NCBI GenBank assembly: GCA_020634035.1
Contig: JACKCM010000001.1
Span: 1,050,767 to 1,114,766 of the forward strand
DNA: 64,000 nucleotides
Direction: 5' to 3'
Origin: Candidatus Obscuribacterales bacterium
GTDB taxonomy: Bacteria > Cyanobacteriota > Vampirovibrionia > Obscuribacterales > Obscuribacteraceae
How positions within the stretch are numbered: position 1 is the stretch's first letter; every line of letters starts with the position of its first letter. The notes below the pieces were generated by a model, which did no database searches, had not been told where the DNA came from, and worked only from the letters and a program-made list of their open reading frames with translations. The position numbers and the translations under genes were made by a program. Shown here one piece after another: positions 8,232 to 17,596 of the stretch.

Positions 8232-8894
8232 CTACGCTCCCATTGCTTCTGCCATTCGCTGAAGCACCAAGAATGGGACGTTGTGCTCTCCTGCGATGTG
8301 GGGCACGCTGCGCCCTACGAACTTCGAATCATCTATATTCTCTGCGATATTCAGATTGAATGCCGCCCATATCTCGCCGTCGAGTTGTTTCTCGATATAG
8401 CTTCTGTTCTTGAGAGCGGGCAACTCTATTTTCAAAATCCTCGAAACAGTATCAAGTAGATGCTCTTCGCTTTGAAAGATATGAGAAGCTCGCTTCCAGG
8501 CGTTTCTGCTGCAATCAACCATAATGAGGTTCAGCCTGATCACGCGCAGCTCTCGCACTATCGGGTCCCGCATAATAGCGCCAAGCGGACCAAAGCCAAA
8601 TAGTTCATCCAACAATAACTTATACAGCCACTCTTTGTCGGCGGCGTCCTCTACTGTCGGGTCAGCCTCTATCAGCTGCATCAGATACTGACGGCAACTA
8701 TTGCTCACGACCGGACGCACGCAGGTGCGAGCTAGTCCTTCTGCCAGAGCCTCGGTGAACTCGGCTGGCGGCTCTGGCGTTGTCGAATCTGCGGAGCTAG
8801 TCCTCAGCGACAGGCTGAGTTCGTAGGCCCGTTTGAGAATATGCTGGCATTTGAGAACTTCGATTTCATTGAGAGGTTCAGGCATCGTTCGCAT
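8232..8894 (-). CDS. Isolated N-terminal domain of a CpaF/TadA-type secretion ATPase
   Basis: Residues 93-155 of this 220-residue protein match the domain that precedes the ATPase core in CpaF/TadA: LLLDELFGFGPLGAIMRDP (93-111), followed by strand segments and a FQSEEHLLDTVSRILK helix. In CpaF this part is followed by about 250 residues with Walker A, Asp box and Walker B; none of these is present here. The frame ends cleanly, with no remnant of the ATPase domain downstream. It could be a regulatory partner of a CpaF elsewhere or a decayed paralogue. An ATG at 8885 is an alternative start. Confidence 0.6.
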   Translation of the reverse strand: MRTMPEPLNEIEVLKCQHILKRAYELSLSLRTSSADSTTPEPPAEFTEALAEGLARTCVRPVVSNSCRQYLMQLIEADPTVEDAADKEWLYKLLLDELFGFGPLGAIMRDPIVRELRVIRLNLIMVDCSRNAWKRASHIFQSEEHLLDTVSRILKIELPALKNRSYIEKQLDGEIWAAFNLNIAENIDDSKFVGRSVPHIAGEHNVPFLVLQRMAEAMGA

Positions 8895-9039
8895 GGTTCA
8901 GTCAGAGGGAACGGCAGGTTCTATTACAACTATATCAGGACCCGCGAGGTCGCCCGGCAGCGCTTGACGGTGGTCGAACAGCCATGATAAACAGTGTCTA
9001 TTATGTTGATCTTCGCTTGTGCCATATTCGTTTGGTTCT

Positions 9040-11208
9040 ATGAACAATAATCTTAGGCTCGAATCAATTTTAATTCTGTTTTGCTTAGTGGCAAGCAGCT
9101 GGGTGTCGGCATTGTCGCGAGAGTCTCTTCCGAATCGGTATGTAGCTGATTTCGATTCCCGGGGAATAGATTCGCGGGTCGCACTTGCTTTAGAAAACCA
9201 ACTTGTCTGGGGCTATATCGACAACACAGGCAAATATGTAATACCACCGATCTATGATTCGGCAGACGCATTCTGGCATGAATGCGCTGAAGTCACAAAA
9301 GACGGCAAGACTTTCTACATCGACCACAAAGGAAATCAAACCGCCAATCGCCAGCCATCGGGCGGTGGCTCCGACGCGGATTTCAAGAAAATAATTTTCG
9401 AAAAAGACATTTATGATCACACCGGCAAGAAGATGGTGGCGCGCGGTGCATTTGGTATCATCGTCTATCCATTTTCAGAAGATCTGGCTGCTTTTAGAAT
9501 GCCATTGAATCTAATTCGGAAGTATTATCCACAGCATATTCCGGAGCGTTATAAAACCAAGAATGGTTTCGACTCCAGCGATAACAGCTTTGGTCAGTGC
9601 GGATACCTGGACAAATCCGGTCGCATTGTCATCCCACCAAAGTTTGAACATGCCTATCCTTTTAAGGATGGTCTTGCCAAAGTATCCGGCTGGCGGCAGA
9701 ATGGATACATCAATAAGACCGGCAACTATATTGGCAGGCATCCGTGTTCTGATGTGGGAAGCTTTCGCAACGGGCTGGCGTGCTGCTCTATGAATTTGCA
9801 CCACTATTTTTATATCGATAGAACCGGCAGAATCGTTCTCGATAACCTCGAGAGTGCCAATGATTTTTGCTGTGAGCGCGCTGCGGTACAAAAGGATAAA
9901 AAGTGGTTTCTGATAGATTCGCAGGGCAAGCGTATATGCGATCTTGACGCTGACAAGGTGGGAGAGTTCTCCCAGGGCTATGCTTCTATAACCAAGGATC
10001 ACAAAGTAGGCTTAATCGATAAAACTGGCGCTGTTGTTGTCCCGATGCAGTACGAAGAGGTGGGAGAGTTCTGGGAGGGTGTGGCACCTGTGGCGGTGGC
10101 ATTGTCGGACAAAGAGCGAGCGACACAACTTGAAAGCAAAAAAGAGTGGCTGTGTGGATATATAGATGCCGATGGAAAACTCGCCGTCGAGCCGAAGTAT
10201 CCTGGGGCCAGGAACTTTGCCGAAGGGCTGGCGCCGGTCCGTGTGGGACTCAAGTGGGGTTATATAGATAAACAGGGCGCGATGGTGATTGCTCCGCGAT
10301 TCGATGATGCTCAAACTTTTTCTGAGGGGCTTGCCGGGGTGCGGGTCGGCTACCAGTGGGGATTCATCGACCATGGTGGCAACTTTGTTATAAGCCCTCG
10401 CTTCGGTCCCCCAAGCAGAAAAGAAAGGCAGCAGCTTTCGGTAGGCCGGTTCTCTGAGGGGCGGGTTATTTGCCGCACAAAGGACTTCTCCCACAAGTAT
10501 TTCGATAGAAGTGGCAAGCTTTGTTCACGCATGTGGCCTGGTGACTTCCCCACGGATGAAAACAACTTTCATGAAGGGCTGGCTCTGGTGCAGACCCGCC
10601 CGGGGTGCAACTGGACTGGCAATGAATATGTAAACACTAAGGACCGCATAGTCTCTAAGGTTTATTACGCCAAGTCATCGAGCGCATTCTCCGAGGGGTT
10701 GGCGATGGTTGATTATACGACCATGGACCAAAAGGAATCTCCGAAATCAGGCTTCGTAGACAAGAATTTCAAGTTCGTCATACCGCCAATCTATGGAGCC
10801 GCTCGTTCTTTCACAGAAGGTCTGGCGGCTGTCGGCACAGGCTCGTATGGTGACTACGGATTCGAAGGCAAGTGGGGCTATGTCGACAAATATGGCAAGA
10901 AGGTAATTGAATCGCAGTACGATGACGCAGAGGAATTTCATGAAGGATTGGCTGTCATCAGAATTGGTGACAAGTGGGGTGTTATAGATAAGGTGGGAGC
11001 TGCCGTGGTGCCGCCACGGTATGATAGTATCGGCAACTTCTCTGGTGGGCGAGCGGCGGTAATATCTGGTGAGCGGTTCGGCTATATAGACACCGGCGGC
11101 AGGGTTGTTGTCCCTATAAAGTATTGGCTCGCGGGACCGTTTTGTGATGGCAGGGCGCTGGTCGTTTTTCCGACTAATGAGGCGGACAAAGTATCACCGG
11201 GCAGATGA
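9040..11208 (+). CDS. Secreted WG-repeat protein
   Basis: From the ATG at 9040 the product is 722 residues with a signal peptide (LESILILFCLVASSWVSA). The rest consists of about fifteen WG repeats of roughly 40 residues, with the pattern W-G-x-I-D-x-x-G-x-x-V-I-P-P followed by an acidic or aromatic residue and F-x-E-G-L-A. Clear copies are LVWGYIDNTGKYVIPP, KWGYIDKQGAMVIAP and KWGVIDKVGAAVVPP. WG-repeat proteins are thought to be extracytoplasmic beta-rich binding proteins. The last 15 bases overlap the end of the convergent ATP-grasp-like gene. Confidence 0.88.
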   Translation: MNNNLRLESILILFCLVASSWVSALSRESLPNRYVADFDSRGIDSRVALALENQLVWGYIDNTGKYVIPPIYDSADAFWHECAEVTKDGKTFYIDHKGNQTANRQPSGGGSDADFKKIIFEKDIYDHTGKKMVARGAFGIIVYPFSEDLAAFRMPLNLIRKYYPQHIPERYKTKNGFDSSDNSFGQCGYLDKSGRIVIPPKFEHAYPFKDGLAKVSGWRQNGYINKTGNYIGRHPCSDVGSFRNGLACCSMNLHHYFYIDRTGRIVLDNLESANDFCCERAAVQKDKKWFLIDSQGKRICDLDADKVGEFSQGYASITKDHKVGLIDKTGAVVVPMQYEEVGEFWEGVAPVAVALSDKERATQLESKKEWLCGYIDADGKLAVEPKYPGARNFAEGLAPVRVGLKWGYIDKQGAMVIAPRFDDAQTFSEGLAGVRVGYQWGFIDHGGNFVISPRFGPPSRKERQQLSVGRFSEGRVICRTKDFSHKYFDRSGKLCSRMWPGDFPTDENNFHEGLALVQTRPGCNWTGNEYVNTKDRIVSKVYYAKSSSAFSEGLAMVDYTTMDQKESPKSGFVDKNFKFVIPPIYGAARSFTEGLAAVGTGSYGDYGFEGKWGYVDKYGKKVIESQYDDAEEFHEGLAVIRIGDKWGVIDKVGAAVVPPRYDSIGNFSGGRAAVISGERFGYIDTGGRVVVPIKYWLAGPFCDGRALVVFPTNEADKVSPGR

Positions 11209-12780
11209 TGAATTCGATTCGACTATCTCATAAGTGGGTTCAGGACCATCTTTAGCAGATGGAAAAATCAAGAAAGATCTGTGATTGTCACTGGATAGCG
11301 GTGAGGTTGTGGTGAATCGTGCATAGATGGTATCACTCAGCTCGAGCTTGGCGCTTTTTACATCGCTGGATAAAGTTTCTATAGATGCGGAGCAAAGCAT
11401 CCTCAGTGACATATCCGGATCCATTTCGAAGTGATCGCGCAAAACATAGAGATAGGGCCTTTCAGCCACGAATGCGTCGATGAAAGAGTCCCATTCCTCT
11501 TGATCTAGAGTGCGACCAACTCTGATGCCAAGCCCGCCTTCAAGGTAACGATGCGAGATCACGAATTTGTCTTTCTCCGCCTTAGCCATTTCTAGGACAG
11601 CTTTATTTGCTTCCTTGTGATTTTTGTAGGACCAACACGCTGTGGAATTTACGATCGGAATTTTGAGCTCTTCGCCAAACAAGACTCTATAAATATCAGG
11701 AATGACCGAACTCAGCCCTTTGTCATTGATGATGTCGGTGAGCGGTGGACTTGCCAGATATACCCCTCCACTCAAGTATCTCTCCAGCAAGTTTTGCCAG
11801 GCCAGTTCGTCATAGTATTCTAGCTTCTCTACGTTTAACTTGCCATAGAACTCATCAACGGGATCGATAAGATTGAGCGCTGCCTGGTTGTAGATCGCAA
11901 GGAGTTTGTCCCTGTATTTCTCTTCGTGTTTGTTGTGCTCGGCTTTCAGCTCGTCAAATAAGACATAGTCAGCAGAGAGGCTTTTAGCTGTGCTTTCAAG
12001 GCTCGCACCTCTGTTTTTTCTATAACACCACGCGTCGAGTACGACTTTAGTCAGCTCTTTGTTTTTGCCGCAAACCTCTCTAAATTTTTCAAAGCATTCT
12101 AAGACATGCTTGTTTCGCCTGGTTTCATAAGTGTCTTTTTTAAGACCGAACTTTAGAAAGAGTTCCGGGAAAGTACTTTCATAGGCATCGGATAGGTCGG
12201 ACAGCAGGTGTGCGAACGGTGTCATGTATCGCACTTGAAATTCCGATAGCATGAAGTTAGAGCCGTTGCACAGTAAATCAACACCATAGTCTAGATAGAG
12301 TGGCTGGTTTTTGATGTTGTGAAACGGGTTGCTGAAGCCCTGGTTGGCATAGAAATAGACGGAGCTCTCGAGAGCAGACTTTAGATAATCTGCTTGCTTT
12401 GGATTGATCAATTTTAGCAAAGTCGCTAACTCACTACCGTCAATACCATCTTGTGCCGTAATCTGGACAAGTCTCAACATCGCTTTTGTACAGTCTTTCA
12501 ACTGGTTTTGCAGCAGCTCGAATTCTGATGGCTTCATCAGCCCCATGTAGATGCAAGCCATCGCCGAATGGTCAATGCTCTCAAAAAGATTCTCTTGCAG
12601 TTTGACTCTTTCGGTAAAATCCACGGTGCTCAATAAGTTGAATGACTCTGCACAGTAGGGGATTTTCTTAAGCGAAACTGCCGGAAAAGAGAAGCCTTCA
12701 TTCCAGCCTGAGAGGTCGATACGGCTATCTGTACTGTATCCGCGCCAATGCAGCCACTCGACTCGTTTCGGGTCAACCAT
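11194..12780 (-). CDS. Possible circularly permuted ATP-grasp ligase
   Basis: The 528-residue product is not clearly assignable over its N-terminal 330 residues. From about 337 it looks like the second half of circularly permuted ATP-grasp proteins: SGGVYLASPPLTDIINDKG (337-355), VIPDIYRVLFGEELKIP (359-375), a strand plus glycine-rich loop KFVISHRYLEGGLGIRVG (405-422), then a helix and RPYLYVLRDHFE (441-452). In that family these blocks read roughly NxPGSGxxDDKA, VPxxxRxxLGEEL, and VIKPxxGxGGxGI. The usual Lys of the glycine loop strand appears as Ser-His here. It is the last gene of a four-gene operon; its ATG follows the GNAT stop directly (TGAATG). A role in amide bond formation is an inference. 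Confidence 0.5.
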   Translation of the reverse strand: MVDPKRVEWLHWRGYSTDSRIDLSGWNEGFSFPAVSLKKIPYCAESFNLLSTVDFTERVKLQENLFESIDHSAMACIYMGLMKPSEFELLQNQLKDCTKAMLRLVQITAQDGIDGSELATLLKLINPKQADYLKSALESSVYFYANQGFSNPFHNIKNQPLYLDYGVDLLCNGSNFMLSEFQVRYMTPFAHLLSDLSDAYESTFPELFLKFGLKKDTYETRRNKHVLECFEKFREVCGKNKELTKVVLDAWCYRKNRGASLESTAKSLSADYVLFDELKAEHNKHEEKYRDKLLAIYNQAALNLIDPVDEFYGKLNVEKLEYYDELAWQNLLERYLSGGVYLASPPLTDIINDKGLSSVIPDIYRVLFGEELKIPIVNSTACWSYKNHKEANKAVLEMAKAEKDKFVISHRYLEGGLGIRVGRTLDQEEWDSFIDAFVAERPYLYVLRDHFEMDPDMSLRMLCSASIETLSSDVKSAKLELSDTIYARFTTTSPLSSDNHRSFLIFPSAKDGPEPTYEIVESNSSSAR

Positions 12781-13293
12781 TCACTTTCTCCATTCATCTC
12801 TCAGTATGCTTCCCAGTTTACAGTCATATAGTTGGTTGCCAACGGTCATAAATTGTCGCAAGGTGCCTTCTTCCTGTATGTTGACAGATGCCCATTGTTT
12901 TAGCACCGGTGCGTTGCCGGATGCGGTAATCGCTTGCACTCTATTTGAGTCGGTGGATGAAAATATTTTGTCTACAATAGTTTTGAGAAATACCGTCCCC
13001 AGTCCTTTGCCTCGGAATGGCGGCACCAGAATCCTGCCGAACTCGATGTGATTTTCGTATCGATCACAATGCCACCAGTGTGCATATCCAAGCCTGGTGC
13101 CATCTTCTTTTACATACATAAAGAACCATTCTTCGGGTCCCTGCCAGCCGGTTGACTCGAATTCTTTTTCCATCTCTACTAGTGGCCTGGTATCAGGTTG
13201 CACATAAGAGCCAAGCACTTCTGGATTATTCATCCAGTCTCGGTAAACTCTTACGTCCGACTTCTCAAAAGTTCTCAGAAATGCCTCAGTCAA
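12781..13293 (-). CDS. GNAT-family N-acetyltransferase
   Basis: The 170-residue protein shows the GNAT fold in order: an N-terminal strand and helix (LRTFEKSDVRVYRDWMNN), central strands with RLGYAHWWHCD, the acetyl-CoA binding block EFGRILVPPFRGKGLGTVFLKTIV with the Q/RxxGxG/A signature as RGKGLG, and the late NAPVLKQWASVN helix with the EEGTLRQF strand. The pattern is closest to RimJ/RimL-type enzymes acting on amines. It overlaps the upstream oxoamine synthase by four bases (ATGA) and is followed directly by the ATP-grasp-like gene, so it is probably a tailoring enzyme of the same pathway. Confidence 0.85.
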   Translation of the reverse strand: MTEAFLRTFEKSDVRVYRDWMNNPEVLGSYVQPDTRPLVEMEKEFESTGWQGPEEWFFMYVKEDGTRLGYAHWWHCDRYENHIEFGRILVPPFRGKGLGTVFLKTIVDKIFSSTDSNRVQAITASGNAPVLKQWASVNIQEEGTLRQFMTVGNQLYDCKLGSILRDEWRK

Positions 13294-14579
13294 GGTTGAC
13301 TCCGAGTTGTATGTTCTTCAGATACAGGGCTGAGTGGCGCTTTTACTTTTTCAAGGTAGTCCCTGACTTCAGAAAAAGCTTTGATTAGCTGGTCGATTTC
13401 TTGTTCTTCGTTAATGGCGGTAATCGTTATTCTTAGAGTTTCATCGCCTCGTTTTACCATCGGATATGGAGCAAGAGTAATCAAAATGCCATTGTCCCAG
13501 AGTATTTTAGAGGCTTTAATCAGGTGCTCCGAATCTCCCACCCAAACAGAGACGATCGGGAAGTATGTATCATTGTCTATGTAGAAACCGAGATCTCTTA
13601 TGCCGTTGATCGCTTTGTAAGTGAGGTTGTATAAATTTTGGCGCAGGCCATCGCCATATTTCTCGTTGACTGCCAGGCCCGTCAACAGGCTTTGTAGAGA
13701 AGCGGTTGGGCAGGGACCGGATAAATCATAGGGTGTGGCGTAGGCTTTCAAAAACGACTTCATTCTCTTGCTGCAAGAGATGAAAGCTGCTAGAGAAGAG
13801 TATGCTTTGGACAACCCGCCGATGTAGAGTACGTTGTCATAGTTCCAGTCGAAGTGCCTTACTACACCATTACCTTTGAATCCGTACGGCATAGCTTCGC
13901 TGGGTTTCTCCCCGACGACGCCCCAGCCATGGGCATCGTCAACATAGACTATGGCTCCATAGCGCTCGGCTAATTTTGAAAGCCTGGGAACATCGGCATA
14001 ATTTCCTGTCATGCTGTAGGTGCCGTCAACCAAAATCAACTTTCTGGGATTCGATTCGTTCTCTTTGAGGAGAGTCTCGAGGCTGTCGAAATCGTTGTGG
14101 TTGAAACTGTGAAGTCTGGCGCCGCTGTCGCGTCCCATCTTTGCCGCTTCGTACATTGTCATGTGCGCCGATTTGTCTAGCAACATGACACCATCTTTGC
14201 CTACCAGAGCTGGTATCACGCCGATATGAATAAGTGTAACCGTAGGCAGTATCAGAGTGTCCTCTGCTTTGATTAATTCAGCCAGCTGTTCTTCTGCCTG
14301 TAGATAGAGAGAAGGACTGGCAACAAGCCGACACCAGCTTGGATGCACACCCCATTTCTTCAATGAAGGTTCGATGGACTCTATTATCTCGTCGTTCAAA
14401 TCGAATCCAAGATAGTTGCAACTTGCGAAGTCGGCAAACCATTTATCATTGAATTTTATCTTGCGCCCTTCGATACTGCAGGCTTCTGCATCGAACATAG
14501 GACTGGCGTCAAGCACGTCACGAATATCTGCTCTCTGGCTTTTCAAATTCGCATCGATTACTTGATCAAAAATGTTCAC
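13290..14579 (-). CDS. PLP-dependent alpha-oxoamine synthase
   Basis: The 429-residue protein belongs to the AONS/ALAS/KBL/CqsA group, which joins an acyl thioester to an amino acid with loss of CO2 to give an alpha-amino ketone. Visible landmarks: NYLGF near 55, SAHMTMYEAAKMGR (137-150), GTYSMTGNYADVP (186-198), DDAHGWGVVG (214-223) with the PLP ring-nitrogen Asp and stacking residues, and the Schiff-base lysine in GGLSKAYSS (Lys258). Length is normal for the family. It lies between the adenylating enzyme and the GNAT with four-base overlaps on both sides. The acyl and amino substrates cannot be read from the sequence. Confidence 0.87.
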   Translation of the reverse strand: MNIFDQVIDANLKSQRADIRDVLDASPMFDAEACSIEGRKIKFNDKWFADFASCNYLGFDLNDEIIESIEPSLKKWGVHPSWCRLVASPSLYLQAEEQLAELIKAEDTLILPTVTLIHIGVIPALVGKDGVMLLDKSAHMTMYEAAKMGRDSGARLHSFNHNDFDSLETLLKENESNPRKLILVDGTYSMTGNYADVPRLSKLAERYGAIVYVDDAHGWGVVGEKPSEAMPYGFKGNGVVRHFDWNYDNVLYIGGLSKAYSSLAAFISCSKRMKSFLKAYATPYDLSGPCPTASLQSLLTGLAVNEKYGDGLRQNLYNLTYKAINGIRDLGFYIDNDTYFPIVSVWVGDSEHLIKASKILWDNGILITLAPYPMVKRGDETLRITITAINEEQEIDQLIKAFSEVRDYLEKVKAPLSPVSEEHTTRSQP

Positions 14580-16162
14580 TGGTTTGCATCCTCTGATAGC
14601 ATCGTGGACAGCCCTACTCGATCAATTTTGCCGGTAGAGGTTTTGGGCAAAACTTCCATCGGTTTTATATCGTAGGGCATCATGTACTCTGGTATTTTTC
14701 GAGAGAGCTTTTCGGTCAAATCTTCGACAGTAAGTGATCTGTCCTTAATGCTGACGAAAGCGTGTAGCGAATTGCCGTACTTCTCATGCGGTTTTGCAAT
14801 TACTGCCAATTCGTTTATTCCATCGATCGAACTCAGTGCCGTCTCTACTTCACCTATTTCTACCCGGTATCCTCTCGTCTTTATCATGCTGTCCGCTCGG
14901 CCGTGATAGACGATATTGCCATCCTCCAGCAGTCTTCCCAGGTCTCCGGTTCGACAGCACAAAGTAGGATAGGAGTGAAAAGGACTTTGTATTAGTCGTT
15001 TGCCGGTCAGCTCAGGGTCGTTGAAATAGCCGGAAAATACAGTGCCTCCCCGTACAACAATTTCTCCAAGCTCACCAGGTTCGACGGCTTCTCCGGAATC
15101 TCCCAAGATAAAAATCTCCGTATCATGAACCGGTCGACCGATGGGAACAGAGTTCAACTCCTGGGTGACTTCATCGAAGTGCTTGATACCATTGATATGA
15201 AAGTAAGTGACGATGTTCGTCTCTGTAGGTCCGTAAATATTAGAAACCCTGGTATCAGGCAGGCAAGCGATAAACTTGCGCAAGTACGGTATCGGAAATG
15301 GTTCACCCGCATACATGACTTGTCGCAAGCTCGGAATCCCTCTATCTAGCTTGCCTTTGCTAAGCCAGTTTATAAATGCCGAAGGCACCGAATATACTAT
15401 CGATATCTCTTTCTCGCGCATGTAAGAGACAATCTCTTCGGGCTTATTGCTGAAGTCCATCGGAGCGATAATTAGCCGGGCGCCTGCCTGGAAGGTCGAG
15501 AAGATATCGAAAACAGACAGATCAAATTGAAGCGGAGCCCTGCTAAAGACTCTATCTGTCTCGGTCAGTCGAAACTCCTGGTTCATCCAATCTATGAACG
15601 TATAAGAGTTTCTGTGCGATATCAAAATTCCTTTTGGAATGCCGGTGGAACCGCTGGTGTACAAGACATAGGCTATATCGTCCGCAAGAGCTCCGGATTC
15701 TTTCTTGCTTTCTGTGAGGACCTCGATATCGGCCGGTCTAAGATCAACGGAAGCAGTCTCTGTCTGAGGTCGGTCGCTGTCTAGAAGAACTATTGTTTTG
15801 ATACCAAACTCTTTTAGCTGAATGGCTACTTCCAAAAACTTAGAATCCACCAATAGCGTTTCGATGCCCGACCGCACACATATGTCGCCGAGCCACGAGG
15901 CAGGCGCAAGCGTGTTCAATGGTACGTAGACGACGTCCGCAAATAGAGCGCCGAGCATCGAGCAAATAGCTTCTGCTCTCACTCTAGAAAGCAGTCCAAT
16001 TCTCTTGACGCCAGTCTCTTCGAAATAGGTCTGGTACTTTCTTGCTGATGCTTCGATGTCTTTGTATTTGAATAGTGTGTCGCCTTGCTCGATAGCGACG
16101 GATTCTCTTCTAGTCGAGTCCGAGAAAGTATCTTGCAGAAAATGTTGGATAAGATATTTCAT
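14576..16162 (-). CDS. Stand-alone amino-acid-type adenylating enzyme
   Basis: A complete 528-residue ANL-superfamily enzyme. Core motifs: A3 YTSGSTGIPKG (168-178), A4 FDLSVFDIF (213-221), A5 NIYGPTETN (308-316), A7 RTGDLGR (404-410), A8 GRADSMIKTRGYRVEIGEVE (421-440) and the catalytic Lys512 in TSTGKIDR. The Asp in FDLS (Asp214) is the position that binds the substrate amino group in NRPS A-domains, so an amino acid substrate is likely. My hand alignment to GrsA gives a pocket of about D-L-F-S-M-A-I-I-V-K, which I cannot decode. There is no carrier or condensation domain, and no separate carrier protein gene nearby. First gene of the operon, divergent from a methyltransferase. Confidence 0.87.
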   Translation of the reverse strand: MKYLIQHFLQDTFSDSTRRESVAIEQGDTLFKYKDIEASARKYQTYFEETGVKRIGLLSRVRAEAICSMLGALFADVVYVPLNTLAPASWLGDICVRSGIETLLVDSKFLEVAIQLKEFGIKTIVLLDSDRPQTETASVDLRPADIEVLTESKKESGALADDIAYVLYTSGSTGIPKGILISHRNSYTFIDWMNQEFRLTETDRVFSRAPLQFDLSVFDIFSTFQAGARLIIAPMDFSNKPEEIVSYMREKEISIVYSVPSAFINWLSKGKLDRGIPSLRQVMYAGEPFPIPYLRKFIACLPDTRVSNIYGPTETNIVTYFHINGIKHFDEVTQELNSVPIGRPVHDTEIFILGDSGEAVEPGELGEIVVRGGTVFSGYFNDPELTGKRLIQSPFHSYPTLCCRTGDLGRLLEDGNIVYHGRADSMIKTRGYRVEIGEVETALSSIDGINELAVIAKPHEKYGNSLHAFVSIKDRSLTVEDLTEKLSRKIPEYMMPYDIKPMEVLPKTSTGKIDRVGLSTMLSEDANQ

Positions 16163-16258
16163 GCTGAGACAATTATTTTGCCGGTATCCAGTTATTGGAT
16201 GTCAGTGTTTGACGGCAATAATCTATCATATAAGCTTATTAGAGTGTAGAAGAGCAAT

Positions 16259-17368
16259 TTGCGGGCGCCAGGGTATACGGAATTGGAAATCCACGAAATC
16301 GGGCAGTTTTATGGTGAGCGATTCGGATGGAGAATGTTTGATGCACGCTTCTTGACAAAAGAAGTAAAGGTATACCTGGATGATGAAGAGGCTTTTGTAG
16401 AGCATGTGATGTCCAGCGGATATGATTATCTGGTCGAGGTGGGATGCGGCTATGGTCGATATCTCGATTGGGCAATGTCCAGGGGCTATAGCTATGCCGG
16501 GCTCGATATTGTTCCCTGGATGGTTGATATCGGCAGGGTGCGGGCGGAAAATGCCAGGGCTTCTTATGGTGACCAGCGCTGCGATGTTTTGATAAATCCG
16601 GCAGAGTCTTTGGAAGACGCGATTAAAAAGCTGGAGAAAGATAGTCCGGATGCCAAATTTCTGGTGTTCTTTCCTTTCAACAGCCTGGGCAATATTTCGA
16701 GCCTCAGTCAGGCACTGGAATCTATAGAGGCGGTTGGCGTTGACTTTATTGTCTCGACTTTTAAAACAGATGCGAAGCCGACAAATTATCGTCTGGATTA
16801 CTATAGAAATTGCGGCTATGAAAATCTCAACAGCCGCTTGATGCGGCAGGGCATTCTTATTGTGTCCGATGAAGGATTCCATGCGTTTGCGTACAATCGA
16901 GATTGGCTGATTACAATGTTGCAGAAGCATGGATTTGAGCTCACATCTTCTCATGAAGATGGGAAAATTGGCAGAATACTCTACTTTCGGTACGAGAACA
17001 GAAGAGAGTTGTCGCCTACTGCTCGGGACCATTTTGAAGCGATTGTTCATGTGGTCGATGCGGGCAAGGATTCTGCAAGTGAGAAACTCAATCAATCCGC
17101 CAATTTGCATCGGATGGATGAGTACAAGACAACGGTCACGGTTATAGGTTCGTCAACATTGTCTTGCATCTTGCCTGAACGATTGAATAAAGGTTGCTTG
17201 ATTCATATTAACGCCGAACTCATGATGAGTGGTAACCAAATGCAATACCATGACCTGTCTGCTCTAGTCGAGAGCAGCATAGAAGTTGAGTCTGGATTTG
17301 AAACTGTGGTTCGGCTCACTAGAAGTGGTTGGACCGAAAAGGTCGGTCTCAGAAAAGCATCGAGATGA
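16259..17368 (+). CDS. SAM-dependent class I methyltransferase
   Basis: The 369-residue product has motif I as DYLVEVGCGYGRYLDWA (about 56-72), with motif II in YAGLDIVPWMVDIGR and motif III-type strand at LVFFPFNSLGNIS. The C-terminal 100 residues form a separate small beta-rich domain (TTVTVIGSSTLSCILPERLNKG onwards) of unknown role. The start is the TTG at 16259, preceded by AGAAGAG; an in-frame stop just upstream excludes an earlier start. The gene is divergent from the adenylating enzyme across 96 bases and is likely part of the same locus. Confidence 0.78.
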   Translation: MRAPGYTELEIHEIGQFYGERFGWRMFDARFLTKEVKVYLDDEEAFVEHVMSSGYDYLVEVGCGYGRYLDWAMSRGYSYAGLDIVPWMVDIGRVRAENARASYGDQRCDVLINPAESLEDAIKKLEKDSPDAKFLVFFPFNSLGNISSLSQALESIEAVGVDFIVSTFKTDAKPTNYRLDYYRNCGYENLNSRLMRQGILIVSDEGFHAFAYNRDWLITMLQKHGFELTSSHEDGKIGRILYFRYENRRELSPTARDHFEAIVHVVDAGKDSASEKLNQSANLHRMDEYKTTVTVIGSSTLSCILPERLNKGCLIHINAELMMSGNQMQYHDLSALVESSIEVESGFETVVRLTRSGWTEKVGLRKASR

Positions 17369-17596
17369 CTCTGCGGCAGTTCCTGTAAACACAGGCTGCT
17401 CCTTGGTTGCCGGTCAGGCACTGGGCGGGCGGCACAATTTAAGCTGTTAGGGAACAATTTGGTCACGATATTTAATTACTATTAGGTCTTACCATACACG
17501 GCTCGACTCGAAATATGCCCCAAAAGCTAGATATAGCAGGGTTATAAGCTCGCTCCGGTCATGGTTGTTTCTAAAGAAATTAGTAGAGGTCCACCG

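Noticed and set aside
16209..16234. Promoter TTGACG-TATAAG for the methyltransferase
   Set aside because: Spacing is only 14 bp, too short for a confident call.
16226..17110. Long minus-strand frame inside the methyltransferase gene
   Set aside because: Composition is Ile/Arg/His-rich antisense shadow; the + strand frame has the SAM motif and intact domain structure.
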